Shown here piece after piece: positions 9,621 through 18,937 of a DNA stretch of 64,000 nt; within the stretch, counting starts at the first letter, position 1, and every line of letters starts with the position of its first letter. The DNA lies in the NCBI GenBank assembly GCA_964406945.1, contig CAYOTO010000001.1, forward strand, positions 110,232-174,231, in the 5' to 3' direction. This stretch comes from UBA2266 sp964406945 (GTDB lineage: Bacteria > Planctomycetota > Phycisphaerae > Sedimentisphaerales > Anaerobacaceae). A program made the position numbers and the translations under genes. Under the pieces are notes generated by a model that was not told the DNA's origin, did no database searches, and saw only the letters and a list, made by a program, of their open reading frames with translations.

Positions 9621-9845
9621 GGCCGTGTCTGGCTTGGAGTGTAATAACAAGGCCCGGCCTGTGGCCCATTTCTTGCAACCCCGTCGCGACCCCATTCGAC
9701 CGCCGCACAACCGTTCGAATCAATCATCTTCACGCCCGAAGCTCCGCAAATCAATACCACCTTGACACCACCGCTATTCTGCGCCATTGCCGAAGCCCCT
9801 GTCAACCAAATTCTTCAATCCCTCCCAATCGACAATCGCAAATCG

Positions 9846-11207
9846 TCAATCAATAATCCCCTTGATCGCCTCCATATACCCGGCAACCGCCTGCTCGCTG
9901 TCGGCCTCGACAATCGCCCGCATCACCGGCTCGGTATTGCTCGTCCGCAGGTGCACCCATCCATCGTCAAAATCGAACCGGCACCCGTCCGTAGTATCCA
10001 GCCTAGCATCCTTGAACGCTTCCCTGGCCTTCTCGAGAATCAGCTCGGCCTGCTCCGGCTCGGCCCGGAACTTGTCCTTCACCATCACATACCCGCCGAT
10101 CTCATCCGCCAGCTCGCTCACCGGCTTGCCCGTCTCGGCCATCAGAGCCAGCACAAGCGCGATCCCCACCAGACTGTCCCGTATCGGCCCGACCCGCAAA
10201 TCGATAATCCCGCCGTTCCCCTCGCCTCCGATTATGCACTCGTTCTCGATCATCGCTTCGGCCACGTTCGCCTCCCCCACGGCCGTACGGATCACCTCAC
10301 CGCCCGCCGCACCGGCAATATCGTCGATCATTCTCGAAGTCGAAAGATTCGCCGCCGCCTTGCCCGTCCGCTTACTGAAAACATACTTCGCCGCCAGCGC
10401 CAGCGTATATTCCTCCCCGATATACCGCCCGTTCTCATCCACAATCGCCAGCCGATCCGCATCCGGATCCTGCGCAAAACCTACATCCAACCCCGCACCC
10501 TTAACCGCCTCACACAGCCCGCCGAGATTCGCCGCCGTCGGCTCCGGCGTATGTGCAAACAACCCCGTAGGCTCGTCGTTAATCGCCGTCACCTCACATC
10601 CGAACTTGCCCAGCAGCTCTTTTGTCACCGGCCCGCCCGCTCCGTTCACACTGTCCAGCACAACCTTGAACTTCCTGCCCGCAATCGCTCCCGCATCCAC
10701 AATCCCCAGCACCTTCTCGATATGCGTCCGGTTCGCCCGCTCGTCGCAGCACACCCGCCCGCACCCAACCGAATCCACCAGCGAAAACGCCTTCTTCTCA
10801 TAACAATCGATAATCTCCCGCGCATCGGCCTTCGGCGGAGCAATCCCGTTACCCAGCAGCAGCTTGATCCCGTTATAAGCAATCGGATTATGCGACGCGG
10901 TAATCACCACACCGCCCGCACAACCCAGCTCCCGCAACATAATCCCCACACTCGGCGTGGTCGCAATCCCAATGTCCACAACATCCACCCCCGCCACGCA
11001 CAATCCAGCCGTCACCGCCGAAACCAGCATCTGCCCGCTCGGCCGCGAATCCCGCCCGATACAAACCGTCAACTTCTCATCGCCCCCGCATCGCCCCTTC
11101 AAAAACGTCCCGAAACTGCTCGCATAATCGGCCGCAATAGCCGGCGTCAGATTCTCCCCGATTATCCCCCGCATCCCGCTTATACCAAGAATCAACCGTT
11201 CAGCCAT
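9846..11207 (-). CDS. glmM: Phosphoglucosamine/phosphohexose mutase (alpha-D-phosphohexomutase)
   Basis: All four domains of the family are present: the active-site phosphoserine in TASHNP (Ser105), the Mg2+ loop DPDADR (~residue 235), the sugar-binding loop GEGNGG (~residue 315), and the phosphate-binding RTSNTEP near the C-terminus. The GEGNGG loop differs from the GEQSGH of E. coli GlmM but occurs in GlmM-like mutases of other phyla. The likely reaction is glucosamine-6-P to glucosamine-1-P for cell envelope precursors. Phosphomannomutase activity is the alternative. The start at MAERLILG is chosen because GGAGG lies 8 bases upstream; an ATG 15 bases earlier overlaps that site. A GATTG-type repeat follows the stop codon. 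Confidence 0.85.
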   Translation of the reverse strand: MAERLILGISGMRGIIGENLTPAIAADYASSFGTFLKGRCGGDEKLTVCIGRDSRPSGQMLVSAVTAGLCVAGVDVVDIGIATTPSVGIMLRELGCAGGVVITASHNPIAYNGIKLLLGNGIAPPKADAREIIDCYEKKAFSLVDSVGCGRVCCDERANRTHIEKVLGIVDAGAIAGRKFKVVLDSVNGAGGPVTKELLGKFGCEVTAINDEPTGLFAHTPEPTAANLGGLCEAVKGAGLDVGFAQDPDADRLAIVDENGRYIGEEYTLALAAKYVFSKRTGKAAANLSTSRMIDDIAGAAGGEVIRTAVGEANVAEAMIENECIIGGEGNGGIIDLRVGPIRDSLVGIALVLALMAETGKPVSELADEIGGYVMVKDKFRAEPEQAELILEKAREAFKDARLDTTDGCRFDFDDGWVHLRTSNTEPVMRAIVEADSEQAVAGYMEAIKGIID

Positions 11208-11358
11208 GCCAAAAACCTCCATACAAAATCCGCCCCCATCGCAACCGACAGGGGCGGACCATAAAAGTCACTTTATCATTCAAGCAGCCGGCTGCAATTC
11301 AGGCGCCGAAGCTACAAGGCCTCAGAAAGGCCCAAAAAACGCAACTGCGAACTACGAG

Positions 11359-12951
11359 CTAGTCCAGCTTGCAAACATAAAGCTCGTTTACGAAGTCCAG
11401 TTCCCTAAGCTCCTCGATCGCCTTCTCGTCCGGGGCCTTGTCCAGACTCACCGCAAGCACCGCCTGTCCCTCGTCCGGTTTCTGCCCGACACCCATCGTG
11501 CAGATATTGATCCCGTGCTTGCCGCAAACACCGCCGACAGACCCGATCACGCCCGGCTTGTCGTCGTTGAAGATTACCAGCGCCGTCCCAGTCGGAGTCA
11601 CCTCGATATTAAAACCGTCGATTTCCAGTATCCGCAGCAGTGAGCCGCCAAGAACCGATCCCGTAATCGTCCTTGTAACCTTGTCAGTCGTTACCTTGGC
11701 GCTGAAGCTCGACGTAAGATAATCCTGCGATTCGGTATTCTTAGTCACGTCGATGCTGATTCCACGCTCTTTGGCCAGCGCCGGCGTATTCACCATATTC
11801 AAAGGCAGCTCAAAATGCTTCTGCAGCAGCCCCATTGCGAAATTCAGAGTCACGCTCTCGACGTTCAGCTCCGCAATCTTGCCCTGATACTTGACCTCGA
11901 TCGCCTTGATATGTCCCGGAGAAATCGTACTCGCCACCGACCCGATCCGCCTGGAAAGCTCCGAATACTTGACAACCTGCGGCGGAGCACCTCCCGCCGT
12001 CGAAGGAGCATTCAAAGCGTTCCGAACCGCTCCGCTCTTGATCGCATCCACCAGAATCTGGGCCGCTTCCGCCGCAACCTCGACCTGAGCCTCTTTTGTA
12101 CTGGCCCCCAGGTGCGGCGTCACAACACAGTTCACGTACTTGCTGAAGTCGGTATTCTCCGGCGGCTCCTTCGGAAATACATCCAGTGCGGCCCCGGCGA
12201 TCTTGCCCGCCTCGAGCGCCTCATAAAGCGCTTTCTCGTTAATAATACCGCCTCGCGCACAGTTTACCAGTCGAACCGTCGGCTTCATCATCTCAATTTG
12301 GGCCGAATCTATCATATTCAGGGTCTGCTCGTTCCGCGGCACGTGCACGCTGATGTAATCGGCCTGTCTGAAAATCCGGTCCAGATCGTCCGTCACTTCG
12401 ACCCCCAGTTTCTCCGCATCCGGCGGCGCCGCCAGCGGATCGTAACCGAGCACCTTCATGTTGAACCCGAGCCCCATCTTCGCAACCGCCATACCGATCC
12501 GCCCGAGCCCGATCAGCCCCAGCACCTTCGCATTAAGCTGGTTGCCCATATATTTCTTGCGGTCCCACGCGCCGTCCTTCAGACTGTTGCAGGCCGGCAC
12601 AACATTGCGGCTCATCGCCAGCAGCAGGGCCATCGTATGCTCGGCCGCACTCAGCGTATTACCGCCCGGCGTATTCATTACCAGAATGCCCTTTCGCGTC
12701 GCCTCCGGAATATCTATATTATCCACGCCCACCCCGGCCCGCGCAATGCCTTTGAGCTTGCCCGGGTTCTCCAGCACCTTCGACGTAACCTTAGTCCCGC
12801 TGCGGATAATCAACCCGTCATATTCGCCGATAATCGAAGCCAGCTCATCCTCACTGATCCCGGTCTTAACAACCGCCTCTGCCCCCTCCGTATTATTGAT
12901 AAGGTCTATGCCTTCCTGCGCCAGCTTGTCTGTAATCAGAATTTTAATCAT
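11359..12951 (-). CDS. serA: D-3-phosphoglycerate dehydrogenase
   Basis: This is a full-length long-form SerA (530 residues). It has a substrate-binding half, the NAD-binding motif GLIGLGRIG, catalytic residues in NCARGGIINEKAL and the PHLGAST histidine motif. These are followed by an intervening domain and a C-terminal ACT domain (ALVIFNDDKPGVIGSVGG). It oxidises 3-phosphoglycerate to 3-phosphohydroxypyruvate, the first step of serine synthesis. The ACT domain suggests serine feedback control. AGGAAG precedes the chosen ATG; a TTG two codons upstream is less likely. It is monocistronic as far as visible. Confidence 0.95.
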   Translation of the reverse strand: MIKILITDKLAQEGIDLINNTEGAEAVVKTGISEDELASIIGEYDGLIIRSGTKVTSKVLENPGKLKGIARAGVGVDNIDIPEATRKGILVMNTPGGNTLSAAEHTMALLLAMSRNVVPACNSLKDGAWDRKKYMGNQLNAKVLGLIGLGRIGMAVAKMGLGFNMKVLGYDPLAAPPDAEKLGVEVTDDLDRIFRQADYISVHVPRNEQTLNMIDSAQIEMMKPTVRLVNCARGGIINEKALYEALEAGKIAGAALDVFPKEPPENTDFSKYVNCVVTPHLGASTKEAQVEVAAEAAQILVDAIKSGAVRNALNAPSTAGGAPPQVVKYSELSRRIGSVASTISPGHIKAIEVKYQGKIAELNVESVTLNFAMGLLQKHFELPLNMVNTPALAKERGISIDVTKNTESQDYLTSSFSAKVTTDKVTRTITGSVLGGSLLRILEIDGFNIEVTPTGTALVIFNDDKPGVIGSVGGVCGKHGINICTMGVGQKPDEGQAVLAVSLDKAPDEKAIEELRELDFVNELYVCKLD

Positions 12952-13103
12952 TCTCAACTTCCTAACTTAACTTTTGTCTGCAACTTTAAAACTACCTATT
13001 TTAATAAAGTGCCTGAACCAAACAGGTCCGGCATGTATGATACCCTCGGAATTGTACCCCAAACACCGCAAACCAGCAATCGGCAATAGAAAATCGCCAA
13101 TTC

Positions 13104-13529
13104 CTACGGGCTTCTTGTCGCCAGCGCTCTTGCCAGCGTAACGGCCCAACCGGTCCCGATTACCACAATTAGGCCGATAATCCAATACCAGAGCCTCACT
13201 TCCCTGAATATCCGCTCCACGAATCGGAAATATACCCCAAAAACAGCGGTCGTAAAAGCCAAAAATGCCCCGATAACCAATAAGCTGCAGATCAGGCCCC
13301 CCGCGGGCTGTATGTAGAACGATCTGAGCACCTGGCCCCGCGAAAAAGCCACTACCGAAGCCGTCATCTCGCAGGTAGGGCAGGGCAGCTCGTATTTCTG
13401 CTCGAATCCGCACGCCTCGATTAGCCTGACCCGCCCCCGGCCAACCAGGCCCGCCAGAGCAAAGCAGCCAAGAATGCCCAGAAACACTCCCGCCGCAATT
13501 ATTCGCCCTCTTTTGCTCGCTCGAAGCAC
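13104..13529 (-). CDS. DUF2752 family membrane protein
   Basis: The 141-residue protein has three predicted membrane helices and, after the first, the segment CPTCEMTASVVAFSRGQVLRSF. This corresponds to the DUF2752 signature CPxCGMTR..fxx…G, with Glu in place of the usual Gly after the second cysteine and Ala in place of Arg. The family function is unknown. A GATTGGCGATTTT-type repeat starts right after the stop codon, like those after the glmM and gspK stops. It stands between serA and a divergent phosphatase gene. Confidence 0.7.
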   Translation of the reverse strand: MLRASKRGRIIAAGVFLGILGCFALAGLVGRGRVRLIEACGFEQKYELPCPTCEMTASVVAFSRGQVLRSFYIQPAGGLICSLLVIGAFLAFTTAVFGVYFRFVERIFREVRLWYWIIGLIVVIGTGWAVTLARALATRSP

Positions 13530-13623
13530 TATTTTGCCCTGAAAAACCTTTAACCTTGCCGAAATTACCCCGCCACAATAGAATTATCCACAAAACCTGT
13601 CAAGGTTCGCCCAAACGCCCCCT

Positions 13624-13659
13624 AAACGCTCAAACGCTCAAACGCTCAAACGCTCAAAC
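13624..13659. repeat. 8-bp tandem repeat (AAACGCTC)4
   Basis: Four perfect copies of AAACGCTC and half a fifth lie in the divergent gap between the DUF2752 gene and the inositol-phosphatase gene. The array is a candidate slippage locus. Confidence 0.9.
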
Positions 13660-13746
13660 CCGATAACTATAGATGCCGCATCGCTTGACGGCCCAGGTAA
13701 AGAGAATCCGCTAACAACCGCCGACGTAGTCGGCCTCAATCGGCGA

Positions 13747-13770
13747 AATAAGATACGAAATACGAAACAC
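13747..13770 (+). repeat. ATACGAA-type leader repeat directly before a start codon
   Basis: The sequence ATACGAAATACGAAACAC abuts the ATG of the phosphatase gene. The same kind of repeat occurs directly before many prophage start codons (55.4, 58.8, 60.2 and 61.2 kb, and on the minus strand at 43.4 and 39.0 kb). Confidence 0.7.
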
Positions 13771-14595
13771 ATGGAAAAAAGACAACTAAGCCAACTCCAG
13801 GAAACCGCCATCGTAGCCGCACGCATGGCCGGCCAGCACGCCCTCGAACTGATGAGCTACGCCAAAGGCCGGGTCAAAGAGAACAATGGATACCGCGAAC
13901 TGGTAACCCAGGCCGATCCCCAATGCCAGAAAATCATCATCGACCGCATCAAGGAAACGTATCCCGACCACGGCTTCATCGCCGAAGAGGGCCGCGAGGA
14001 TAAACTCTTCAAACAGCCCCCCAGAGGCGACGAAGAAATCTGGTGGGCCATCGACCCCATCGACGGAACCAACAATTACGCCCATCAACTGCCCATTTTC
14101 GCCGTTTCCATCGCCGCAATGCACGAAGGCAGACCGGTCGCGGCCGCAATCTTCGACCCGGCCACCGAGTCCATGTTCACCGCCGTCCTCGACGGCAACG
14201 CCCAGCTTAATTCCCGCAGGATAAACGCCTCCGATGAGAAAATGTGCGAGTTCTCCACCATCGGCATCGACAGTCACTTCGACTGGCGGGGCCACGATGC
14301 CGAATGGACTCTCAAGATGATGACTCAGACCAGATTCCGCGACATAGGCTCAACGGCCTTGCAGTTCTCGTACGTCGCCAAGGGATCGTTCATAGCCACC
14401 GTCCAGCCCGGCCCCAAACTTTGGGACATCGCCGCAGGAACACTCATAGTCGAACGCGCCGGCGGAAAAGTAACCGACTTCCAGGGCAATCCCGTGTTCC
14501 CGCTGAACCTGGAAGAATACTCCGGCCGGAAATTCAAGACCGTAGCCTCCAACGCCTCCGCCCACCCCGCGATCCTGAATCTCATAAACCAATAA
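13771..14595 (+). CDS. Inositol monophosphatase family phosphatase
   Basis: The 274-residue protein contains the IMPase metal-binding motifs IAEEG (~70), DPIDGTNNYAH (95-105) and WDIAAG (~223). Members are Mg2+-dependent phosphatases acting on inositol-1-phosphate, 3'-phosphoadenosine-5'-phosphate, fructose-1,6-bisphosphate or histidinol phosphate. Sequence alone does not choose among these. It is a single plus-strand gene in a minus-strand neighbourhood. No Shine-Dalgarno sequence is evident: the start codon is preceded by the ATACGAA repeat. A degenerate REP-like hairpin follows at 14,695. Confidence 0.88.
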   Translation: MEKRQLSQLQETAIVAARMAGQHALELMSYAKGRVKENNGYRELVTQADPQCQKIIIDRIKETYPDHGFIAEEGREDKLFKQPPRGDEEIWWAIDPIDGTNNYAHQLPIFAVSIAAMHEGRPVAAAIFDPATESMFTAVLDGNAQLNSRRINASDEKMCEFSTIGIDSHFDWRGHDAEWTLKMMTQTRFRDIGSTALQFSYVAKGSFIATVQPGPKLWDIAAGTLIVERAGGKVTDFQGNPVFPLNLEEYSGRKFKTVASNASAHPAILNLINQ

Positions 14596-14694
14596 CCCTC
14601 CCGACCGGCACCCATTCCTCTAACCCCTCGTAAAAGGTGACGCAAGAAAGAAACGTACAAACAGCTATTCAACACCTGTCCCAACCGTGACTAA

Positions 14695-14723
14695 ATCATG
14701 CTGAGCAAAGAGAAGCATCCGGT
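14695..14723. repeat. REP-like hairpin repeat (TCATGCTGAGC…GCATC), degenerate host copy
   Basis: ATGCT and AGCAT arms enclose GAGCAAAGAGA. It belongs to the same family as the copies at 22,096 and 25,793 and, in the prophage, 58,119, 58,709 and 61,135. The G/C arm pair is the host-type version. Confidence 0.6.
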
Positions 14724-14889
14724 AGACTTGCGTGGTTCGTCACAGCGTCCTCCGCAAAAAGAATTCACTTGACCATCGCCAACCCGCATCGTCGCAAATC
14801 GTCAATCCATCATGCTTCCCACCGTACCACGCCATCGTCCCGCCGAGAGCATCGCTTCAAATCGGCAATCGGCAATCGAAAATCGACAA

Positions 14890-17613
14890 TCACCTGGGGT
14901 CCGGCACCGGCGAGATTGCAACTACCTTCACCTGGTCTTGCGGCCGATAGACATTGCTTCTATCTAGAATCGCGATCACCCGTTTCTGCGGCCCGGTCTC
15001 TCCGATGCGAACCAGAATATACGCCGTAAACACGTCGCTGCGAACCGTTGCCAGATTGCTTATCCGCGATAGAAGAATATCTCTCTCCTCGAAATCGTCC
15101 ACAGCACCGTCATTCGGCGTCAGATCAGGATAGCCGGCAAGGTCGGCATTGTCCCTGCCCAGCCAATCCATGCCACGACCGGGCAGCGGGATCTGCACCT
15201 GCATCAACTCGCTCAGACTTCGATAGCCCCCGACTATATTTCTGGTCCGAACTATATCGCGACTTAGTTGCATCGACATCCACGGAAGCTGTGCAATTAC
15301 AAACGGCGGGGCCGTGTTAACGTTTATTCGCCCGGGTACCTTCAACTCGGCTCTGTAGCCGCGTGAGACAACATAACTGTCGTTGGGGTCGGTTATTCCA
15401 TCGGCATCATTATCCAGCCCGTCGCGTGCCGGATCGAATACAGTCAGGTACTGGAAGAGATTCGTAAACCCGGGCGATTCTATATCCAACCGTATATCCG
15501 CTTCTCCCGTCGCGGCCGCAAACTGCAACCCGATCATATCGTTGGGATCCGGACTCGGAGCGATCGTAAGGACCCTCCCTATCTGGCCCACCGTCCTGAA
15601 CTTCCCACCCGTAGCTAGGTTGTAGTTATGTTTACTGCCGCCCGGCCCGTTATCCTGGCCCAGCGTCGAGGCCGGAGTTGAATTCACATCCTGATAAACG
15701 ACATTCCAGTTGTCATCGGCTCTGGCGTAATACTGCGCCGTGCCTCTGATTTGGTCCCAATCGAACCATGTGTTCTCTGTCTCCTGCCTGTCAAGATAGA
15801 GATCACCAGTCGGCCCGATTGTCCGTTTAAGCTCGATATCGTAGTTTTCCGCGATATAATCCGGCGGCTGATTCGCCGGTGTATTCGGATCCAACGTATA
15901 AGTCGCCAGAACCAGAGCCGCATTCACCCTCCGATACGGCAGTGCGCCGGATACATTCAAATCCGCCATTGCATCCTGACGGTTGGTGATTACAAAATGC
16001 CCGCCGGCGGGCACGACTCCGCCCGTGAAATTGACCGGCCCGGCAGGTGTCCCATCCTGTTTTCGCAGCTCAAGCCGGTAGTTCGTCAAGCCAATTGGTA
16101 TGTCGAACGGATTATATAGTTCCACGGCAAAGCTATTGTCCGTCGAAACCGACGGGTCACCCCCGTCGATCAAGAAGCCGATCTCGCTTATGAAAGGCTG
16201 CGGCTCGAATCCGTAATACGTCACTGCATTCGGCCCCGGAGCTGGCGTCCACAATGTCGGGTCGGCATCGCTGTCCCGGTAATCGATTATATTAACCGCA
16301 AGCTGAGCCGCCTTGCCGTTCGGATCGACCGCTCTGTTGCGCCGCAACACTTCATTCAAAACAAGGTAAAGTTCATTCACGTCCGCCGTATTCAAACCCG
16401 CCATCCGCCCGCCATTAAACGCGAGCCCCAGCGGGTTTATTGTCCTGTCGTAGCTATAAGTAGTGGAAAGGTGCCTGTATGCGTAATCTACATCAATATT
16501 CGGGTCATTTACCTCAGTCGCGAAGGCACTTTGGAACCATTCGTCCAGATCTGAGGCGGTTGCTACGGGACGTCGCTTGTCTTTCGGCGTTCGAAAAGCC
16601 CACATCAGTTGCGGATCGAAGGTTTCAATGCGAGCATCAATATCTTCATGATTAATCACGTATCTATACCGCAGTTCCAGTTCGTCGGAGATGTCAAAAG
16701 GAGTGTACCCGGCCCGCGGACGCGAGTAATTCCATATCACATCTTGTTCGTATAGTCCGAAGTTATTGGCCAGCACGCTGTCGCCGTCAGCCCTTGCCAG
16801 CAGCAGTTCATTCCTTCGCTGGGGGTTATAATTCCAGACTCCCGGCCGCCACGACATCGCCATGAGATTGACCTGCAGCAGACTGCTTCCGTCTATATCG
16901 CCGGGGGCCAGGTTCGGGTCGGTCGGATTGCGCGGAAATTCCAGTCCCGTATTCACATTCAGCATACCACAGTTGTCGATCACCCGTATAGCCGCGTATA
17001 TCGGCTTACCCCTGCTGGACTCCTGGCCTTCCAGTTCAATCCACTTCGAATCGGCTACGCCGTCGCCGTCGGCATCGGCCATCTGCTCCAGCAGATTGCC
17101 GTCTGCAACTATAACAGGTTTCTGATCGGCAATTATCCCGGCATCGGGATCGGCTAGTGCCGCTGATTCTTTGATTCGCACGTTGCGAGTCGACCAGCCT
17201 TTGTTATTCGCCGCCTGGCGCCGCCTCTTCAGATATCCTGTCACATCACTGATCTGTTCCCACAGATACGCCGGGGCCGTACCCATGATCCCATCATTCG
17301 GATCATACGGCTCGTTACTCGCCAGCCACTCGTCCTGAAGTCCTGGATAATCCTCGTATTCGATATTGCGATTCGGATCGATTCCCGGCACGTCTGATAC
17401 CAGTTGCTCGCATATCTCGGCCACCACCGTATCGACCGCCAGATTCAGCTCGCGGTTTTCACTCAGTGCCGAGCTGGCCACGTTGTCGACGCGTGCCATC
17501 AGCAGGAACGCAACCCCCACCACGGCCAGAAGCGTAATCAGGACTATAGTCAGCACCAGCGCCGATCCGCCGCGACCGCCCCGAACAGAATGTCGCAAAA
17601 CAGTCATATCCAT
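14890..17613 (-). CDS. gspK: Very large GspK-like minor pseudopilin
   Basis: The N-terminus (MDMTVLRHSVRGGRGGSALVLTIVLITLLAVVGVAFL) is a basic stretch followed by one hydrophobic helix, like GspK, which lacks the usual FTLIE motif. The C-terminal half has GspK-like features: GRINVNTAPPFVIAQLP and repeated helix-hairpin-helix-like segments (LNTADVNELYLVLNEVL; IDYRDSDADPT). At about 907 residues it is nearly three times the usual GspK length of ~320, with a long Asp/Pro-rich insert that includes DADGDGVADSKW (calcium-loop-like). It is the last gene of the leftward pseudopilin operon after gspJ. Its predicted role is the tip of the type II secretion pseudopilus. Confidence 0.75.
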   Translation of the reverse strand: MDMTVLRHSVRGGRGGSALVLTIVLITLLAVVGVAFLLMARVDNVASSALSENRELNLAVDTVVAEICEQLVSDVPGIDPNRNIEYEDYPGLQDEWLASNEPYDPNDGIMGTAPAYLWEQISDVTGYLKRRRQAANNKGWSTRNVRIKESAALADPDAGIIADQKPVIVADGNLLEQMADADGDGVADSKWIELEGQESSRGKPIYAAIRVIDNCGMLNVNTGLEFPRNPTDPNLAPGDIDGSSLLQVNLMAMSWRPGVWNYNPQRRNELLLARADGDSVLANNFGLYEQDVIWNYSRPRAGYTPFDISDELELRYRYVINHEDIDARIETFDPQLMWAFRTPKDKRRPVATASDLDEWFQSAFATEVNDPNIDVDYAYRHLSTTYSYDRTINPLGLAFNGGRMAGLNTADVNELYLVLNEVLRRNRAVDPNGKAAQLAVNIIDYRDSDADPTLWTPAPGPNAVTYYGFEPQPFISEIGFLIDGGDPSVSTDNSFAVELYNPFDIPIGLTNYRLELRKQDGTPAGPVNFTGGVVPAGGHFVITNRQDAMADLNVSGALPYRRVNAALVLATYTLDPNTPANQPPDYIAENYDIELKRTIGPTGDLYLDRQETENTWFDWDQIRGTAQYYARADDNWNVVYQDVNSTPASTLGQDNGPGGSKHNYNLATGGKFRTVGQIGRVLTIAPSPDPNDMIGLQFAAATGEADIRLDIESPGFTNLFQYLTVFDPARDGLDNDADGITDPNDSYVVSRGYRAELKVPGRINVNTAPPFVIAQLPWMSMQLSRDIVRTRNIVGGYRSLSELMQVQIPLPGRGMDWLGRDNADLAGYPDLTPNDGAVDDFEERDILLSRISNLATVRSDVFTAYILVRIGETGPQKRVIAILDRSNVYRPQDQVKVVAISPVPDPR

Positions 17614-17834
17614 ACCAATTCCACCCCAAAACCAACATCCGCCAACCAACCGCTTAAAAACGTCCCAATATCCGACTCAATCGCCCCGCACCTGATTCGG
17701 GTCCAGCACCATCACACAGGCCTGCACGCAAATACTCATATGCCGCTTCCGACCCGGCGACCCTGCTTGCACCTGCGAACCCGAGCGAACCCGCCGACAA
17801 CCGCACGACTTTTTTACTTTTTACTTTTTACTTT

Positions 17835-18917
17835 TTAATTGAGATAAACTATATGCGTAAACGTCCGCCCCTTCTTCAAAACACCCTTCGAATCATAAAG
17901 CGTAAACGTAAACTTCAAAGCCCGCCCAAGCCCCGGTATCATATCAAAATGCGCCGCATCCAGATTCTGCGGATAATTCGAACTCTGCTTGTAGGCGGCA
18001 AATGGCCCTCTGCCCTGGAGCATTTTTCGGGGATACCACAGACCCGGCGCCTCGGTCTTATGCAGAATTGGCGAGCCGTTCGGATCCAGAATAAAATGCG
18101 AGTCGATCAGACTCCCGTCTCCGTCCGGGTCAACTTCCGGAATCCAACGCCCCGTATTTCCCCTGGACTTATGCCACCCTTGAACCATGAACTCCCCGAC
18201 ACCCTCGCACATCAGCAAATGAATCGAATTAGGGTCCCCGCCATCGATTCTGCTGCCGCGTATCCGCTCATCCGTCCGGGTAGGCTGTATCTCGATATCC
18301 AGTATCACACTCAGCATGTCAACCTTGTCCTGCAGTGGCAGCGTCATCCATTGACCGAGCGAAATCCTCTCGTGTTCACGCTTGTTCCAATCCCGCCAGC
18401 CCTGGTCATTGTTATTGAACTGTGCGAATGGCGGCAGAGCAGCCAGATCGGCGTCGTTGACAAGAATATGCTGGGTACGTGCCAGTCTACGCTTTCGTCT
18501 CTGTTGCCCATCCGGTTTGGTATTATTCTTATCCCTTGCCAGTGAATAGCAGATTCTGGCGAGATGCCCGCGGACGGGGTCTGGCGGCGTCCCATACAAG
18601 CCGTAAGACTGAAAGTCGCCATTTGCAAAGAACATAATCCGGTCCATCCGCAAATAGCCGTCCAGATCGTCCCCGTCAAGCTTCCCGGCCCGTTTCGCAA
18701 CCCAGGCCACGCATATTTCACCATCCTTCCGAAGCCCCTTGAAATCCGCATTCAACTGATCCGTAATCGCGCGGAACTTCTGCATGATCTCCGCGTTAGC
18801 CATCGCCACGCGGTGCGATTCGATACAGACCCGGAATATCTTGCTCGCAATCAGCAGAACAACCACCAGTATCGCAATCGAAACCGCAAGCTCAATTAGC
18901 GTAAATGCTTTTCTCAT
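17835..18917 (-). CDS. gspJ: GspJ-like minor pseudopilin
   Basis: The protein begins MRKAFTLIELAVSIAILVVVLLIA, a class III signal for prepilin peptidase with Glu at +5. A ~330-residue periplasmic domain follows, longer than standard GspJ. The start at MRKAF gives a two-residue leader before the cleavage site; the open frame extends 42 codons upstream without pilin character. It lies 20 bp downstream of the gspI-like gene and upstream of the gspK-like gene, the usual I-J-K order. An AAGTAAAAAG run follows the stop codon. Confidence 0.75.
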   Translation of the reverse strand: MRKAFTLIELAVSIAILVVVLLIASKIFRVCIESHRVAMANAEIMQKFRAITDQLNADFKGLRKDGEICVAWVAKRAGKLDGDDLDGYLRMDRIMFFANGDFQSYGLYGTPPDPVRGHLARICYSLARDKNNTKPDGQQRRKRRLARTQHILVNDADLAALPPFAQFNNNDQGWRDWNKREHERISLGQWMTLPLQDKVDMLSVILDIEIQPTRTDERIRGSRIDGGDPNSIHLLMCEGVGEFMVQGWHKSRGNTGRWIPEVDPDGDGSLIDSHFILDPNGSPILHKTEAPGLWYPRKMLQGRGPFAAYKQSSNYPQNLDAAHFDMIPGLGRALKFTFTLYDSKGVLKKGRTFTHIVYLN

Positions 18918-18937
18918 CGCAAAAACTTCTCGACCGC

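Noticed and set aside
13624..13659. Possible CRISPR-like array
   Set aside because: An 8-bp simple tandem repeat without spacers; no cas genes in the window.
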